64,000 bases of DNA from Streptomyces sp. NBC_01275 (lineage in GTDB: Bacteria; Actinomycetota; Actinomycetes; Streptomycetales; Streptomycetaceae): NCBI RefSeq assembly GCF_026340655.1, contig NZ_JAPEOZ010000001.1, forward strand, positions 5,642,001 to 5,706,000, given 5' to 3'. Numbering within the stretch: the first letter of the stretch is position 1; each line of letters starts with the position of its first letter. The notes under the pieces are model-generated. The model was not told where the DNA came from. It saw nothing but the letters and a program-made list of their open reading frames with translations, and searched no databases. Positions 17,739 through 25,822 of this stretch are shown one piece after another. Both the position numbers and the translations under genes were made by a program.

Positions 17739-18224
17739 TCAAACGGTTACGTGGACAGTGAGCGTCCCGTCGTTGTCGCTGAAGCACGACTCGGCGTCGT
17801 TGATCCGCAGGAACAGCGAACCTCCGTCTTCATCGGTGAAACTTCCCCCGGAACCAACTGGGAAGACGGGGCCTGTGCCGAACTTTCCAAGGAGCTTCGC
17901 GTATGCATATGGGGCTACCTTGCAGCCCTGAAAGATCTGAGCGTCAGCGGTCTCGTCATAGCCCTCGGGGCCCACCTGCGGAAAATTGCGATAGTCGACC
18001 GTCCAGCTGCCGGTAGCAGCGATCTTGAAAGTCTTTCCAGGTTGTACGGATAGAGGTATTCGCACCCAACCGGCATTGGAGCTGACCTCGAAGGTGGCAT
18101 CCCGTTGGCCGGGACCGCATGAGCGAACTCCGAAGACGGTGGCAACGGTCAAGAGCGTGGCGATGATTGTCGAAATCGCCGCCCAATTCGCTAGCACAGG
18201 ATGTGGTTGACTATTATTCGTCAT
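17739..18224 (-). CDS. Membrane-anchored LecA-like domain protein
   Basis: About 161 residues from ATG 18224 (MTNNSQPHPVL). One membrane helix (residues about 10-32) is followed by an external domain. Its pattern WVRIPLSVQPGKTFKIAATG, GPEGYDE, and FLRINDAESCFSDNDGTL resembles the PA-IL/LecA beta-sandwich used to bind sugars or calcium. Codon use is less GC-biased than in neighbours, suggesting recent acquisition. It is divergent from the gene at 18420. Lectin activity is inference from the fold pattern. Confidence 0.6.
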   Translation of the reverse strand: MTNNSQPHPVLANWAAISTIIATLLTVATVFGVRSCGPGQRDATFEVSSNAGWVRIPLSVQPGKTFKIAATGSWTVDYRNFPQVGPEGYDETADAQIFQGCKVAPYAYAKLLGKFGTGPVFPVGSGGSFTDEDGGSLFLRINDAESCFSDNDGTLTVHVTV

Positions 18225-18419
18225 TCGGCCTATCCCGAACTTGCTTGGTGCCCGGATCGTCGCTACGGTCCTCGAAGTCCATTGCAGCACTGCAAACTAC
18301 GTAGTGCATCCGGACTCTGCAGGGTGTGAGTCCGGAGTGTCGCTGGTCGTGCATTTCGGTGGCCGGCCGTTGCTTGCAGATCTCGATCTCGCTCACCTGT
18401 ACACAGAAGGCTCAGGAAG

Positions 18420-18860
18420 TTGTCGTCACCCTCGGGCCCGCCCGACCCCCAGTGGTACAGCACGTTCAAGGCCATCTGGGGTGTAGTGGTCGGAGCAGTG
18501 TTTCTGGTAGCAGCGCTCGTCGGAATTTTGGTCTGGGCTGACGTCAAGCCACCGTGGGTGAAGGAACCGAAACCGACGGGACCGTCAGTAGCGCTATCGT
18601 CGGAGATCGGCCGACCGGTCAACGTCTATGCCTACTGCGTGTACAAGGGGTTCGCCTCTTCACGTCCAGAGCAGGATCCGGGACTTCGCACCGTAAAAGA
18701 CTGGACCTGCGTACGTGCGGACGGAAGCTCGGAATCGATCACAACCAACGGCTTCCTCTCCTGGGACGAAGCCTGCCAGTACCAGTACGGCCCTGACGTT
18801 GTGGCCGCGGACGTCGACCCCCAGGTCAACTACCGCAGAGTGAGGTGCGTTCGAGGCTGA
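18420..18860 (+). CDS. Single-pass membrane protein of unknown function
   Basis: 146 residues from a TTG start with AGGAAG directly before it, so the start is uncertain. Residues about 15-42 (YSTFKAIWGVVVGAVFLVAA and on) form one transmembrane helix. The external part has four Cys (YAYCVYKG, WTCVR, DEACQY, VRCVRG), possibly two disulfides. GC bias is low compared with core genes. It is divergent from the LecA-like gene. I do not recognise it. Confidence 0.55.
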   Translation: MSSPSGPPDPQWYSTFKAIWGVVVGAVFLVAALVGILVWADVKPPWVKEPKPTGPSVALSSEIGRPVNVYAYCVYKGFASSRPEQDPGLRTVKDWTCVRADGSSESITTNGFLSWDEACQYQYGPDVVAADVDPQVNYRRVRCVRG

Positions 18861-19054
18861 AGCGGTCGCGCGCGACGTCCGCCAGCTCCCGCCGGACGGC
18901 ACCCTGGAGGGCGGGATGGTTTGTGCCACGTACTGTCGCGGACCGGAGGGTGGTCGGGGAGGCCGTCGGCGCGGTCGGCGAGCAGGGCCCGTACCGACTC
19001 GCCAGCGCAGGGGTAGGGGGAGGGGGTGGTGAGGCTGGATCGCGCCCCCGGGGG

Positions 19055-19255
19055 CTAAGCGGAGTCCCGCACCCCTGCGACGAAGGCCGCCCAGGCGGAG
19101 TGGGGGAGGAGGAGGACGGGGCCGTCGGGGTTCTTGCTGTCACGCACGGGGACGGCGGACACGAATTCGGGGGCGAGTTCGAGGCAGTTGCCGGCGTTGG
19201 CATCGCTGTAGCTGCTCTTGATCCAGGTCGTTGCGGTGAGCTCGTGCCTGTTCAT
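19055..19255 (-). CDS. DUF397 protein
   Basis: 66 residues, with WIKSSYSDANAGNCLELAPEF and VRDSKNPDGPVLLLPHSAWAAFVAGV, the full DUF397 signature. Such proteins pair with a Scr1/WhiJ-type HTH regulator in Streptomyces, often acting as its antagonist. It starts inside the upstream HTH gene, with a 116-nt overlap. Confidence 0.88.
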   Translation of the reverse strand: MNRHELTATTWIKSSYSDANAGNCLELAPEFVSAVPVRDSKNPDGPVLLLPHSAWAAFVAGVRDSA

Positions 19256-20051
19256 AGTGCTCGTACCCTTCCATCGCGTCGCTGATCAGAGCGGCGGACT
19301 CGGGGGCTGACGGCGCGTCGGCCCTAAGCACATCATAGGTCTGGCTGTGGCCACCGAAGACGGCTGGATCGTCGTTGAAATGACCATGGTCCAGGGACTC
19401 CGAGTACACCCAGTCGTGCCCGTCGGGCAGCTTGATCAGGGACATGGAGCCACTGGGGCGGACGAGTTCGCGTCCGGCGGGGGCAACCTGGATGCGGATG
19501 TTCGGTCGTTTCCCGACCTCCAGCAGATGGGCGCACTGGTCTCGCATGATCGCGGTTCCTCCCACGACGTTGCGCAGGCAGCTCTCGTCCAGCACGGCAA
19601 CGTACAACGGACCGCCGTCAGTGAGGTATCGCTGCTGTCGGCTCAGTCGGGCCCGGACCCGTTCCTCCAACTCGGTGCCGCTCGACAGCCGTGAGAGCAG
19701 TGCCCGGGCGTAGTCGGGTGTCTGCAACATGCCAGGCATCACGCGTTCCTGGTACTCCCGTTGGGAGGTGGCCATCGCGTCCATCTCGGCCCGCCGCTTG
19801 AACCAGTCCGGATGCTCCACCTCCGGATACCAGTCGACCTTCCCCCACAGCCGCACCAACGCCCCACCGGTGTCCATCACTTCGTCGCACTTCTTCGCGA
19901 ACGCCTCCTGCGGTACCCGGGTCCCCGCCTCCACCCTCGCCACAAAAGACCGGTCGCAGGGGATCGCCCCCGCCAAGGCCTCCTGCGTCAGCAGCGCACC
20001 CTCACGGAAGTGGCGCAGCAGCTCTCCGAACAGCATGGCGTTGGTGGTCAT
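19140..20051 (-). CDS. HTH regulator with DUF5753 sensor (Scr1/WhiJ type)
   Basis: About 303 residues from ATG 20051. An N-terminal XRE HTH (FGELLRHFREGALLTQEALAG and SFVARVEAGTRVPQ) is followed by the DUF5753 domain (MPGMLQTPDYARALL, LYVAVLDESCLRNVVGG, SMSLIKLPDGHDWVYSES). The usual domain end is near DAMEGYEHYEQ. Here the frame continues about 36 residues in Arg/Gln-rich sequence and overlaps the DUF397 gene. A start at 20087 is open but lacks a ribosome site. Confidence 0.85.
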   Translation of the reverse strand: MTTNAMLFGELLRHFREGALLTQEALAGAIPCDRSFVARVEAGTRVPQEAFAKKCDEVMDTGGALVRLWGKVDWYPEVEHPDWFKRRAEMDAMATSQREYQERVMPGMLQTPDYARALLSRLSSGTELEERVRARLSRQQRYLTDGGPLYVAVLDESCLRNVVGGTAIMRDQCAHLLEVGKRPNIRIQVAPAGRELVRPSGSMSLIKLPDGHDWVYSESLDHGHFNDDPAVFGGHSQTYDVLRADAPSAPESAALISDAMEGYEHYEQARAHRNDLDQEQLQRCQRRQLPRTRPRIRVRRPRA

Positions 20052-20176
20052 AGGCCGTCCCCCTCCGTGACATGCGCCCAATGGCACGCGTCGGACATTG
20101 ATACGGACGGTGCCCGCACGCGAAGCTCTACATACCCAGAGTCACCAACTCGGTACGGAGAGGGCACGGACGGGGC

Positions 20177-20761
20177 ATGATCGAACACACCGAAAACCAG
20201 ATCGAAACGGGAACGGTCGTCTACGACCCCAGGTCGGACAGGGTCGGCGAGTACCGAGGCCAGGCGGGCCCCTACGCCCTGCTGCGCCCCGTCGGCGGCG
20301 GCCGGGAGTGGGAGGCCCACCCGGACTCGATCCGCCCGGCCACCCCGAGCGAACGCCTCGGCGCGAGCGTCCGCGCGGCCAACTCCCGCTCACTCCAGGG
20401 CCCTCCCGAGCCCGTCCGCGACTGCGCCGCCTGCCTCGACCTTGCCTCCCTGCGCGACGCGGCCCGCGCCCGCCACGACGGCAGCGCCGAGACCGACGCG
20501 AACGTACTGCTGCGCCGCCACCAACGCCGTTACCACACGGCCTTCTTGGGGCTCCGGGAGTACACGATGGTCCTGGACGCCTCCGCGGCCGCCGAGTACG
20601 AGACGTCCTGCACCGAGTGCAAGGCCGGTTCCGAGGCCCAACGCCACCCCTCCGACGTGGAGGAGTGGCAGCGGGATCACACCCAGAAGACGGGGCACAC
20701 CCGGTATCGCCGCACCTTCGCGGACTATGCGGTGTACCAGGCCGAGGTGTCGGCGTCCTGA
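20177..20761 (+). CDS. Possible fusion of two Streptomyces regulatory-island proteins
   Basis: 194 residues. The N-terminal 60 (TGTVVYDPRSDRVGEYRGQ, LLRPVGGGREWEAHPDSI) resemble small proteins found beside DUF397 genes. A CxxC (DCAACLDLA) and DANVLLRRHQRRYHT follow. The last 80 residues (VLDASAAAEYETSCTECKAG, VEEWQRDHTQKTGHTRYRRT) match a separate small DUF7848-like family. It is divergent from the HTH gene and its 3' end overlaps the HATPase gene by 37 nt. The function is unknown. Confidence 0.65.
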   Translation: MIEHTENQIETGTVVYDPRSDRVGEYRGQAGPYALLRPVGGGREWEAHPDSIRPATPSERLGASVRAANSRSLQGPPEPVRDCAACLDLASLRDAARARHDGSAETDANVLLRRHQRRYHTAFLGLREYTMVLDASAAAEYETSCTECKAGSEAQRHPSDVEEWQRDHTQKTGHTRYRRTFADYAVYQAEVSAS

Positions 20762-22539
20762 GCGTCCAGGTGGACGAACCCGGCGGGCAGCATGACCAAT
20801 GCGGTGACCCCGCCCACTCCCGGGCGCAGTTGAACGCGGATTGCGAACAGTCGGCAGATGCGGCTCACCACGAACAGGCCCATGTGCTGGGAGGTCTTGA
20901 CGTCCGGGATCTCCGGCAGGCTGGCCAGCCTGTGGTTGATGTCGGCGAAATCGTCGGGGGTGAGGCCGAGCCCCTGGTCGTGGATCTCGATCATTACGCG
21001 GCCGTCGGGCAGAGCGTGCGCGTCGATACGGACCTTGGCCGGCGGCGGGGAGAACGTGGTGGCGTTGTCCAGCAACTCGGCCAGCAGGTGCACGAGACCG
21101 GTCACACCAGGGCCGTGAATGTCGACCTCCGGGATGTGCGACAGACCGAGACGCTCGGGCTGCTTCGCTTCCCGTGCGGCCTGGCGGAGGAGGTCGACCA
21201 GCGGGACGGTCCTGCTCCGGCGACCGATGGACGACTCGCCGGCGAGAAGCTGGAGCGTCTCGTTGCTGCGGCGCAGACGGGGGATCAGGTGTGCCAGACG
21301 GTGGTGCTCCCCATCGTCCAGGGCCTCGATGAGCGCGCTTTGGCGACGGAGCGCACTGCCGATGACCGAACGGAGCAACGTTTGCACGGCGACGATGCGC
21401 GCCGCCTCGAGATTGAGTGCGTCGATCGCTCGGGCGACCTCCCCGATGTCGCCCTTGGTTTGGATGCCGATCGGTTTGATGGTTGCGACGCCGTCGACGA
21501 TGTTGCGTGCGACGAGTTCCGGTCGGCAACTGGACCAAAGCTCGGCCAGTCCTGGAAATTCGACCTCGGCGAAGTGGAGCACCTCGTCCCGAAGCTGACG
21601 CAGAGCCGCCGACCTGCTGACGATCGAGGGCCGGATGATCGTCACCCGGCTGGTGGCCTCTTCGATGATCTGCCTGGCCTGCGCCTCGGCCTCCCGCCGG
21701 GCGGCGTCGAGGTCGGCGCGATGCTGATCGGCGGCACCCGCTGCGTTCGCCTCTCGTAACCGCTCCTCGGTGACCAGCCGTTCCAGCCGTTCGCGCTCGG
21801 CCGACTCCTCGGCGGTGGCGAGCTCCGCTTCCAGTTGCGCACAGCGCATCCGCGCCGCATCTCGTTCCCGAACCGCTTCGGCCAGCGACGCCTCCAACTC
21901 CTCGATCGATGCGCGCAGTCGGGCGCAATGCACTTCGAGATCGGCCTTCTGGCGGAGGCGCAGGTCCAGTTGGGCGCCGGGTTCCTGGATGCGCCTCTGG
22001 AGTTCGTCCAACTGGATCCTGTGGTCGGACAGGTCTCCTTCGAGCTCACGAATGCGCAGCTCCGCCTGCTCCCGCTCCAGGATCGCGTCCTCCAGCCGGT
22101 CGCTCGCCATCTGCTCGCGGTACCGGGCGGGCTGATCGCTCAGCAGGGCGTCACGGTGCCGCTGGTAGAGATGCGCCTGCAGGTCGGCGTCGACCTCCAG
22201 GCCGTTCCGCCGGCAGGCCGACTTCATGAGGACGTCGAGGAACTGCTTGTCAGGAATGCGGTCACCCTTGAGATAGCGGGAGATCGAGGGCGCGCTGAAG
22301 TGATGGGTCGCGGCGAACCCGCGCAGGCTGAGCCCCGTACCCTCGAAGAGGCCGCGCATCGCGAGAACCAGCTCCCGCTTCTCCTGGGAGAGGTCGGCCG
22401 GCGGATCCTGGAAGCCCTTGAGGTGCTCCACGTCGCCGAAGGAAGGCTCCCCGCCGCTGAGTTCGTCGTCCCCCACTGACCGTCCCGCCTTTCCGCGCCC
22501 TTGCCCCACATGACTTCCCACCGCTGTCGCCGCCCTCAC
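20725..22539 (-). CDS. HTH-coiled-coil-HATPase sensor-like protein
   Basis: 604 residues from GTG 22539; a later GTG is possible. An XRE-like HTH occupies about 50-110 (LVLAMRGLFEGTGLSLRGFA and HFSAPSISRYLKGDRIPD). A long Glu/Arg-rich coiled coil spans about 140-300. The C-terminal half carries a histidine-kinase-like fold with N box LLAELLDNATTFSPP and G-box-like DQGLGL near residues 480-545. No membrane segments are present. This looks like the conservon CvnA-type sensor ATPase joined to a DNA-binding head. It follows a 58-residue membrane protein by 8 nt. Confidence 0.75.
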   Translation of the reverse strand: MRAATAVGSHVGQGRGKAGRSVGDDELSGGEPSFGDVEHLKGFQDPPADLSQEKRELVLAMRGLFEGTGLSLRGFAATHHFSAPSISRYLKGDRIPDKQFLDVLMKSACRRNGLEVDADLQAHLYQRHRDALLSDQPARYREQMASDRLEDAILEREQAELRIRELEGDLSDHRIQLDELQRRIQEPGAQLDLRLRQKADLEVHCARLRASIEELEASLAEAVRERDAARMRCAQLEAELATAEESAERERLERLVTEERLREANAAGAADQHRADLDAARREAEAQARQIIEEATSRVTIIRPSIVSRSAALRQLRDEVLHFAEVEFPGLAELWSSCRPELVARNIVDGVATIKPIGIQTKGDIGEVARAIDALNLEAARIVAVQTLLRSVIGSALRRQSALIEALDDGEHHRLAHLIPRLRRSNETLQLLAGESSIGRRSRTVPLVDLLRQAAREAKQPERLGLSHIPEVDIHGPGVTGLVHLLAELLDNATTFSPPPAKVRIDAHALPDGRVMIEIHDQGLGLTPDDFADINHRLASLPEIPDVKTSQHMGLFVVSRICRLFAIRVQLRPGVGGVTALVMLPAGFVHLDAQDADTSAWYTA

Positions 22540-22547
22540 TTCCGCGG

Positions 22548-22724
22548 TCAGCCGATGAGGGCGTTGAAGAACGGCACGGCGAGCCCGAAGCCCCCCGCGC
22601 CCGCGAGCACGGCTTTGGCGACGCCCGCTCCGGAGATAAACGTCAGGATGCCCGTTCCGACACCCACCAGGGTCGCGAGCAGGAAGATCAGGGCCGACCG
22701 GATGGTCAGCAGGGTGGGGTTCAA
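22548..22724 (-). CDS. 58-residue two-helix membrane protein
   Basis: TTG start at 22724 with AAGGAGG five nt upstream, a very strong ribosome site. The product LNPTLLTIRSALIFLLATLV continues as GVGTGILTFISGAGVAKAV and GAGGFGLAVPFF, giving two hydrophobic helices. It ends 8 nt before the HTH-HATPase gene, so the two probably form one operon. I do not recognise a family, and a link to signalling is inference from position. Confidence 0.65.
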   Translation of the reverse strand: MNPTLLTIRSALIFLLATLVGVGTGILTFISGAGVAKAVLAGAGGFGLAVPFFNALIG

Positions 22725-22789
22725 GACAACCTCCTTGGATTCCGTGGCGTGTGACTCAAGGGTGCCGAGGGCCAAGGGTGTTGCGGAAC

Positions 22790-22858
22790 GGAAACACCGC
22801 CTGTTTCCGCAGGTGGGAACAGGCGGTGCGAGTCGAGTCGGTGTTTCCGGCCGGAAAC
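22790..22858. promoter_or_regulatory. GGAAAC inverted repeats and strong hairpin
   Basis: GGAAAC-N7-GTTTCC is at 22790-22808 and the perfect palindrome GTTTCCGGCCGGAAAC at 22843-22858. Between and across them, CACCGCCTGTT (22795-22805) pairs with AACAGGCGGTG (22818-22828). The hairpin may end the oxygenase transcript. The GGAAAC pairs lie upstream of the small membrane protein and could be operators for the HTH-HATPase protein. Confidence 0.6.
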
Positions 22859-22887
22859 GGTCGTCGGTGGTGCCGTAACGGCATGCC

Positions 22888-23853
22888 TCAGTCGACCGTG
22901 ATCGAGTCCAGCTTCTCCCGCAGATACGCGTGCGAGTCGACCGCCTCGTAAGCCACCCGTCCCACCGGCGCGGGCACCGACTCCACGAGCGTCCCCGGGG
23001 TGCACTCGCCGAAGTAGACGAGGGACATCAGCTCCTCGGCGGGCGCGTCGGCGGGCGGCGGGAGCACCCGGTGGCGGCCGGAGCGCCAGCGGTCGCCGGT
23101 CCAACGGGCCATCAGATCGCCGATGTTGATGGTGAAGGCGTCCGGGTCGAAGGGCGCGTCCTCCCAGCCGCCCTCGTCCGTCCAGACCTGGAGCCCGCCC
23201 TTGCCGGCCTGCCGGTCGAGGATCGTCACCGTCCCGAAGTCGGTGTGCGGGCCGATGCGGAACTGGCCGGGCTGGGGCTCGCCGACGACCTCCGTGCCCG
23301 GGTACCAGTTGATGTTGAAGCCGTAGGTCGGGTGGTCCATGTGCCGGGAGAAGAAGTCCGGTTCGAGGCCGAGGGCCTCCCCGAGCAGCGACAGCAGCTG
23401 CTTCTCCAGTTCGCCCATCCGCGTCAGGTACTCCTCGCAGAGGGTCTGGAGTTCCGGGGTCTCCGCCGGCCAGACGTTCGGCGCGTACCACTCCGCGTTG
23501 GTCACCGGGTCGTCGAAGGGCTCGTGTGTGGCGAAGGTGAGGGACTCCTTGAGGTCCGGCGGGGTCTGAGTGCCCTCCGAGTAGCCGTTGGCCTCCGCGC
23601 CGGGGCCGAGCCAGCCCCGGCCGCCGACCTTCGCGGTGTACGGCTGCTTGACGTCGACGGGCAGCGCGAAGAAGGCGCGGGCCGCCGCCCGGATGCGGGC
23701 CCGCAGGGACGGGTCCACGCCGTGCCCGGTGACCAGCAGGAAACCGGCGGTCTGGAGGGCGTCGTCGACGGTACGGGCCATCGCGGCGCGGGTCCCGGCG
23801 TCGCCGTCCAGCCAGGGGCGCAGGTCGATGGTCGGGATGCGGGGTTCAGACAC
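22888..23853 (-). CDS. IPNS-like Fe(II)-dependent oxygenase
   Basis: A 321-residue protein of the isopenicillin N synthase / 2-oxoglutarate oxygenase fold. DIOX_N occupies about 8-125 (TAGFLLVTGHGV). The iron ligands are His203 and Asp205 in IGPHTDFGTVTIL and His261 in SGRHRVL. The Arg-x-Ser that binds 2-oxoglutarate is replaced by Leu-Met-Ser (275-277). Its start overlaps the stop of the cytosine deaminase by 8 nt, so they are coupled. Thymine-7-hydroxylase belongs to this fold, which makes a pyrimidine substrate plausible but unproven. Confidence 0.82.
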   Translation of the reverse strand: MSEPRIPTIDLRPWLDGDAGTRAAMARTVDDALQTAGFLLVTGHGVDPSLRARIRAAARAFFALPVDVKQPYTAKVGGRGWLGPGAEANGYSEGTQTPPDLKESLTFATHEPFDDPVTNAEWYAPNVWPAETPELQTLCEEYLTRMGELEKQLLSLLGEALGLEPDFFSRHMDHPTYGFNINWYPGTEVVGEPQPGQFRIGPHTDFGTVTILDRQAGKGGLQVWTDEGGWEDAPFDPDAFTINIGDLMARWTGDRWRSGRHRVLPPPADAPAEELMSLVYFGECTPGTLVESVPAPVGRVAYEAVDSHAYLREKLDSITVD

Positions 23854-24304
23854 CGATGTCCTCGTTCCAGAGTGCCGGATTGTTCTTGATGAAGTCGCGC
23901 ATCAGCCCGACGCACTCGGAGTCGTCGAGGAGGACGATCTCCACGCCGTGCTCGGCCAGCCAGTCGTGGCCGCCGTGGAAGGTGGCGGACTCCCCGACCA
24001 CGACCCGCGAGATGCCGAACTGCCGGACCAGTCCGGAGCAGTACCAGCAGGGGGAGAGGGTGGTCACCATCGTCGTGCCGCGGTACGTGCGCTGCCGGCC
24101 CGCCGCCCGGAAGGCCGCCGTCTCCGCGTGCATCGAGGGGTCGTCGTCCTGGACGCGCCGGTTGTGGCCGCGGCCGAGCAGTGTGCCGTCCGCGCCGTAC
24201 AGGGCCGCGCCGATCGGGATGCCGCCCTCGGCGAGGCCGGCGCGGGCCTCCTCGACGGCGGTGGCCAGCCAGCCGTATGCCGTCGCCTGATCCATCAGCT
24301 CCAT
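23846..24304 (-). CDS. Fungal-type cytosine deaminase
   Basis: 152 residues from ATG 24304 (MELMDQATAYG), with GGAG and GAGG runs upstream. Zinc ligands are His59 and Glu61 in MHAETAAF, with Cys86 and Cys89 in TLSPCWYC. The spacing, RGHNRR, VVVGE and the terminal NEDIGV strongly recall yeast Fcy1 rather than the TIM-barrel CodA of E. coli. It would convert cytosine to uracil. It precedes and overlaps the IPNS-like gene and is divergent from a PucR regulator. Confidence 0.85.
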   Translation of the reverse strand: MELMDQATAYGWLATAVEEARAGLAEGGIPIGAALYGADGTLLGRGHNRRVQDDDPSMHAETAAFRAAGRQRTYRGTTMVTTLSPCWYCSGLVRQFGISRVVVGESATFHGGHDWLAEHGVEIVLLDDSECVGLMRDFIKNNPALWNEDIGV

Positions 24305-24430
24305 GACCTCAGCTCCTGACCGCGTCTCCATGCGTCCACTCTGCTGTGGCCGAAACACGAGGGCAACGTGCGGAAAGTACTCTCCCGGCAGCCCGCAGCC
24401 GGACGTTCTGTCAGCGCCCTGGAGGTACCC

Positions 24431-25693
24431 GTGCCCGCGCTCACCCTCCGCGAAGTCCTGGCCCTAGACCCGATGCGGGCGGCCGAGCCCGAGCTGCTCG
24501 CCGGGGCCGACGCCCTCGACCGCCCCGTCCGCTGGGTCCACTCCAGCGAGGTGTACGAGGGCGCGAACTTCCTCGACGGCGGGGAACTCATGCTCACCAA
24601 CGGCTTCGGGCTGACCGGGGCCACGGAGGAGGTGCGGCGGCGGTACGTCCGGGAGCTGGCCGCCCGGGGGGCCGTAGGCCTCGCGGTGGAGGTCGGGCGG
24701 TCCCTGCCGAGCATGCCGGCGGAGGTGACGGACGAGGCGCACCGGCTCGGCCTGCCCCTGCTCGCCCTGCACCGGGTCGTGCCCTTCGTCCGGCTCGTCG
24801 AGGCCGCCAACCGGGCGATCGTGGCCCGCGGACTGTCGGGCCGCTCGGTCGCCCGGCCCTGGGGCGACGACCACACCGCCGGCCTGCTGGCCGACCTCGC
24901 CGACCGGGCCGCCCTGAACCAGCCCGAGGTGGAGGCGCGCGCCGCCCTCGCCGGCTTCCACCCGGGGCCGGGCGCGCGGCTCGTCGGCGTCTCCGTGCAC
25001 GGCACCCGCGAGGTCGGCGCGGTCGACCGGGCCGTACGGCTGCTGGGCGGCGGCGGGGTCCTGCGGGCCGCCTTCCCCGGCGACGTCCTCGCCCTCCTCG
25101 CCCTGCCCGGCAGCCGCGCCGGCGACCCCGTACGCGCCGTGCAGGAGGCGCTGCGCACGGCGGCCGAGCCCGGACTCACGGTCGCCGTCGGGCACGCCGT
25201 CGCGGCCGGCGGCGGCTGGCTGCGCTGGAGCGAGACCCTGCGCGCGGCCCGTACGACCCTGGAGCTGGCGCTGACCGTCCCGGCCGCCGAGCCCGCCGCC
25301 CCCGACGGCCCCCTGGTCACGTCCTCCCGCGCCTTCGCCCTGGAACGGGAGCTGACCCGCGGCGGCGTCGACGCCAACCGCGACCGGCTCGCCCGCCTCG
25401 TCCAGCACACCCTGGGCCCGCTCCTGGCCTGGGAGGCGGCCCACCCCAGCGACCTCGTCCGCACCCTGGAGGTCCACCTGCGCCACGGCTGCTCGCCGAC
25501 CCGCACGGCGGCCCTCCTGCACATCGGCCGCCAGTCCCTCTACCAGCGCCTCGAACGCATCGAGTCCCTGCTGGGACTGGAGATCGGGGATCCGGACCTG
25601 CTCGGCGAACTGCTGGCGGCGGCCTGCGCACACCGGGTGGTACGGGGGACCCGACCAGCCGCTTCCGGCAACGGCCTGCGGACGGTCGCCTGA
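24431..25693 (+). CDS. PucR-family transcriptional regulator
   Basis: 420 residues from GTG 24431, chosen because GGAGG lies 5 nt upstream. The N-terminal PucR domain is PALTLREVLALDPMRAAEPEL and on, and the C-terminal HTH_30 is DLVRTLEVHLRHGCSPTRTAALLHIGRQSLYQRLERIESLLG (shortened here). PucR proteins sense purines or related bases. It is divergent from the deaminase/oxygenase operon and probably controls it. Confidence 0.85.
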   Translation: MPALTLREVLALDPMRAAEPELLAGADALDRPVRWVHSSEVYEGANFLDGGELMLTNGFGLTGATEEVRRRYVRELAARGAVGLAVEVGRSLPSMPAEVTDEAHRLGLPLLALHRVVPFVRLVEAANRAIVARGLSGRSVARPWGDDHTAGLLADLADRAALNQPEVEARAALAGFHPGPGARLVGVSVHGTREVGAVDRAVRLLGGGGVLRAAFPGDVLALLALPGSRAGDPVRAVQEALRTAAEPGLTVAVGHAVAAGGGWLRWSETLRAARTTLELALTVPAAEPAAPDGPLVTSSRAFALERELTRGGVDANRDRLARLVQHTLGPLLAWEAAHPSDLVRTLEVHLRHGCSPTRTAALLHIGRQSLYQRLERIESLLGLEIGDPDLLGELLAAACAHRVVRGTRPAASGNGLRTVA

Positions 25694-25822
25694 CCCGACG
25701 GTGATCCGACAGCGACCCGACTCTGTGCGGACCCTGCGCGGGGCCGGTGCGCCGCTCTCCTCTAACCTGTGCCGATCACCGCCGCGCGAAGCGGCAGTTG
25801 AGCCCCGGGCGGAAGGAAAGTC

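Noticed and set aside
18861..19054. Minus-strand coding remnant (NHPALQGAVRRELADVARD)
   Set aside because: GC3 is suggestive over about 90 nt, but there is no start, domain or recognisable parent gene.
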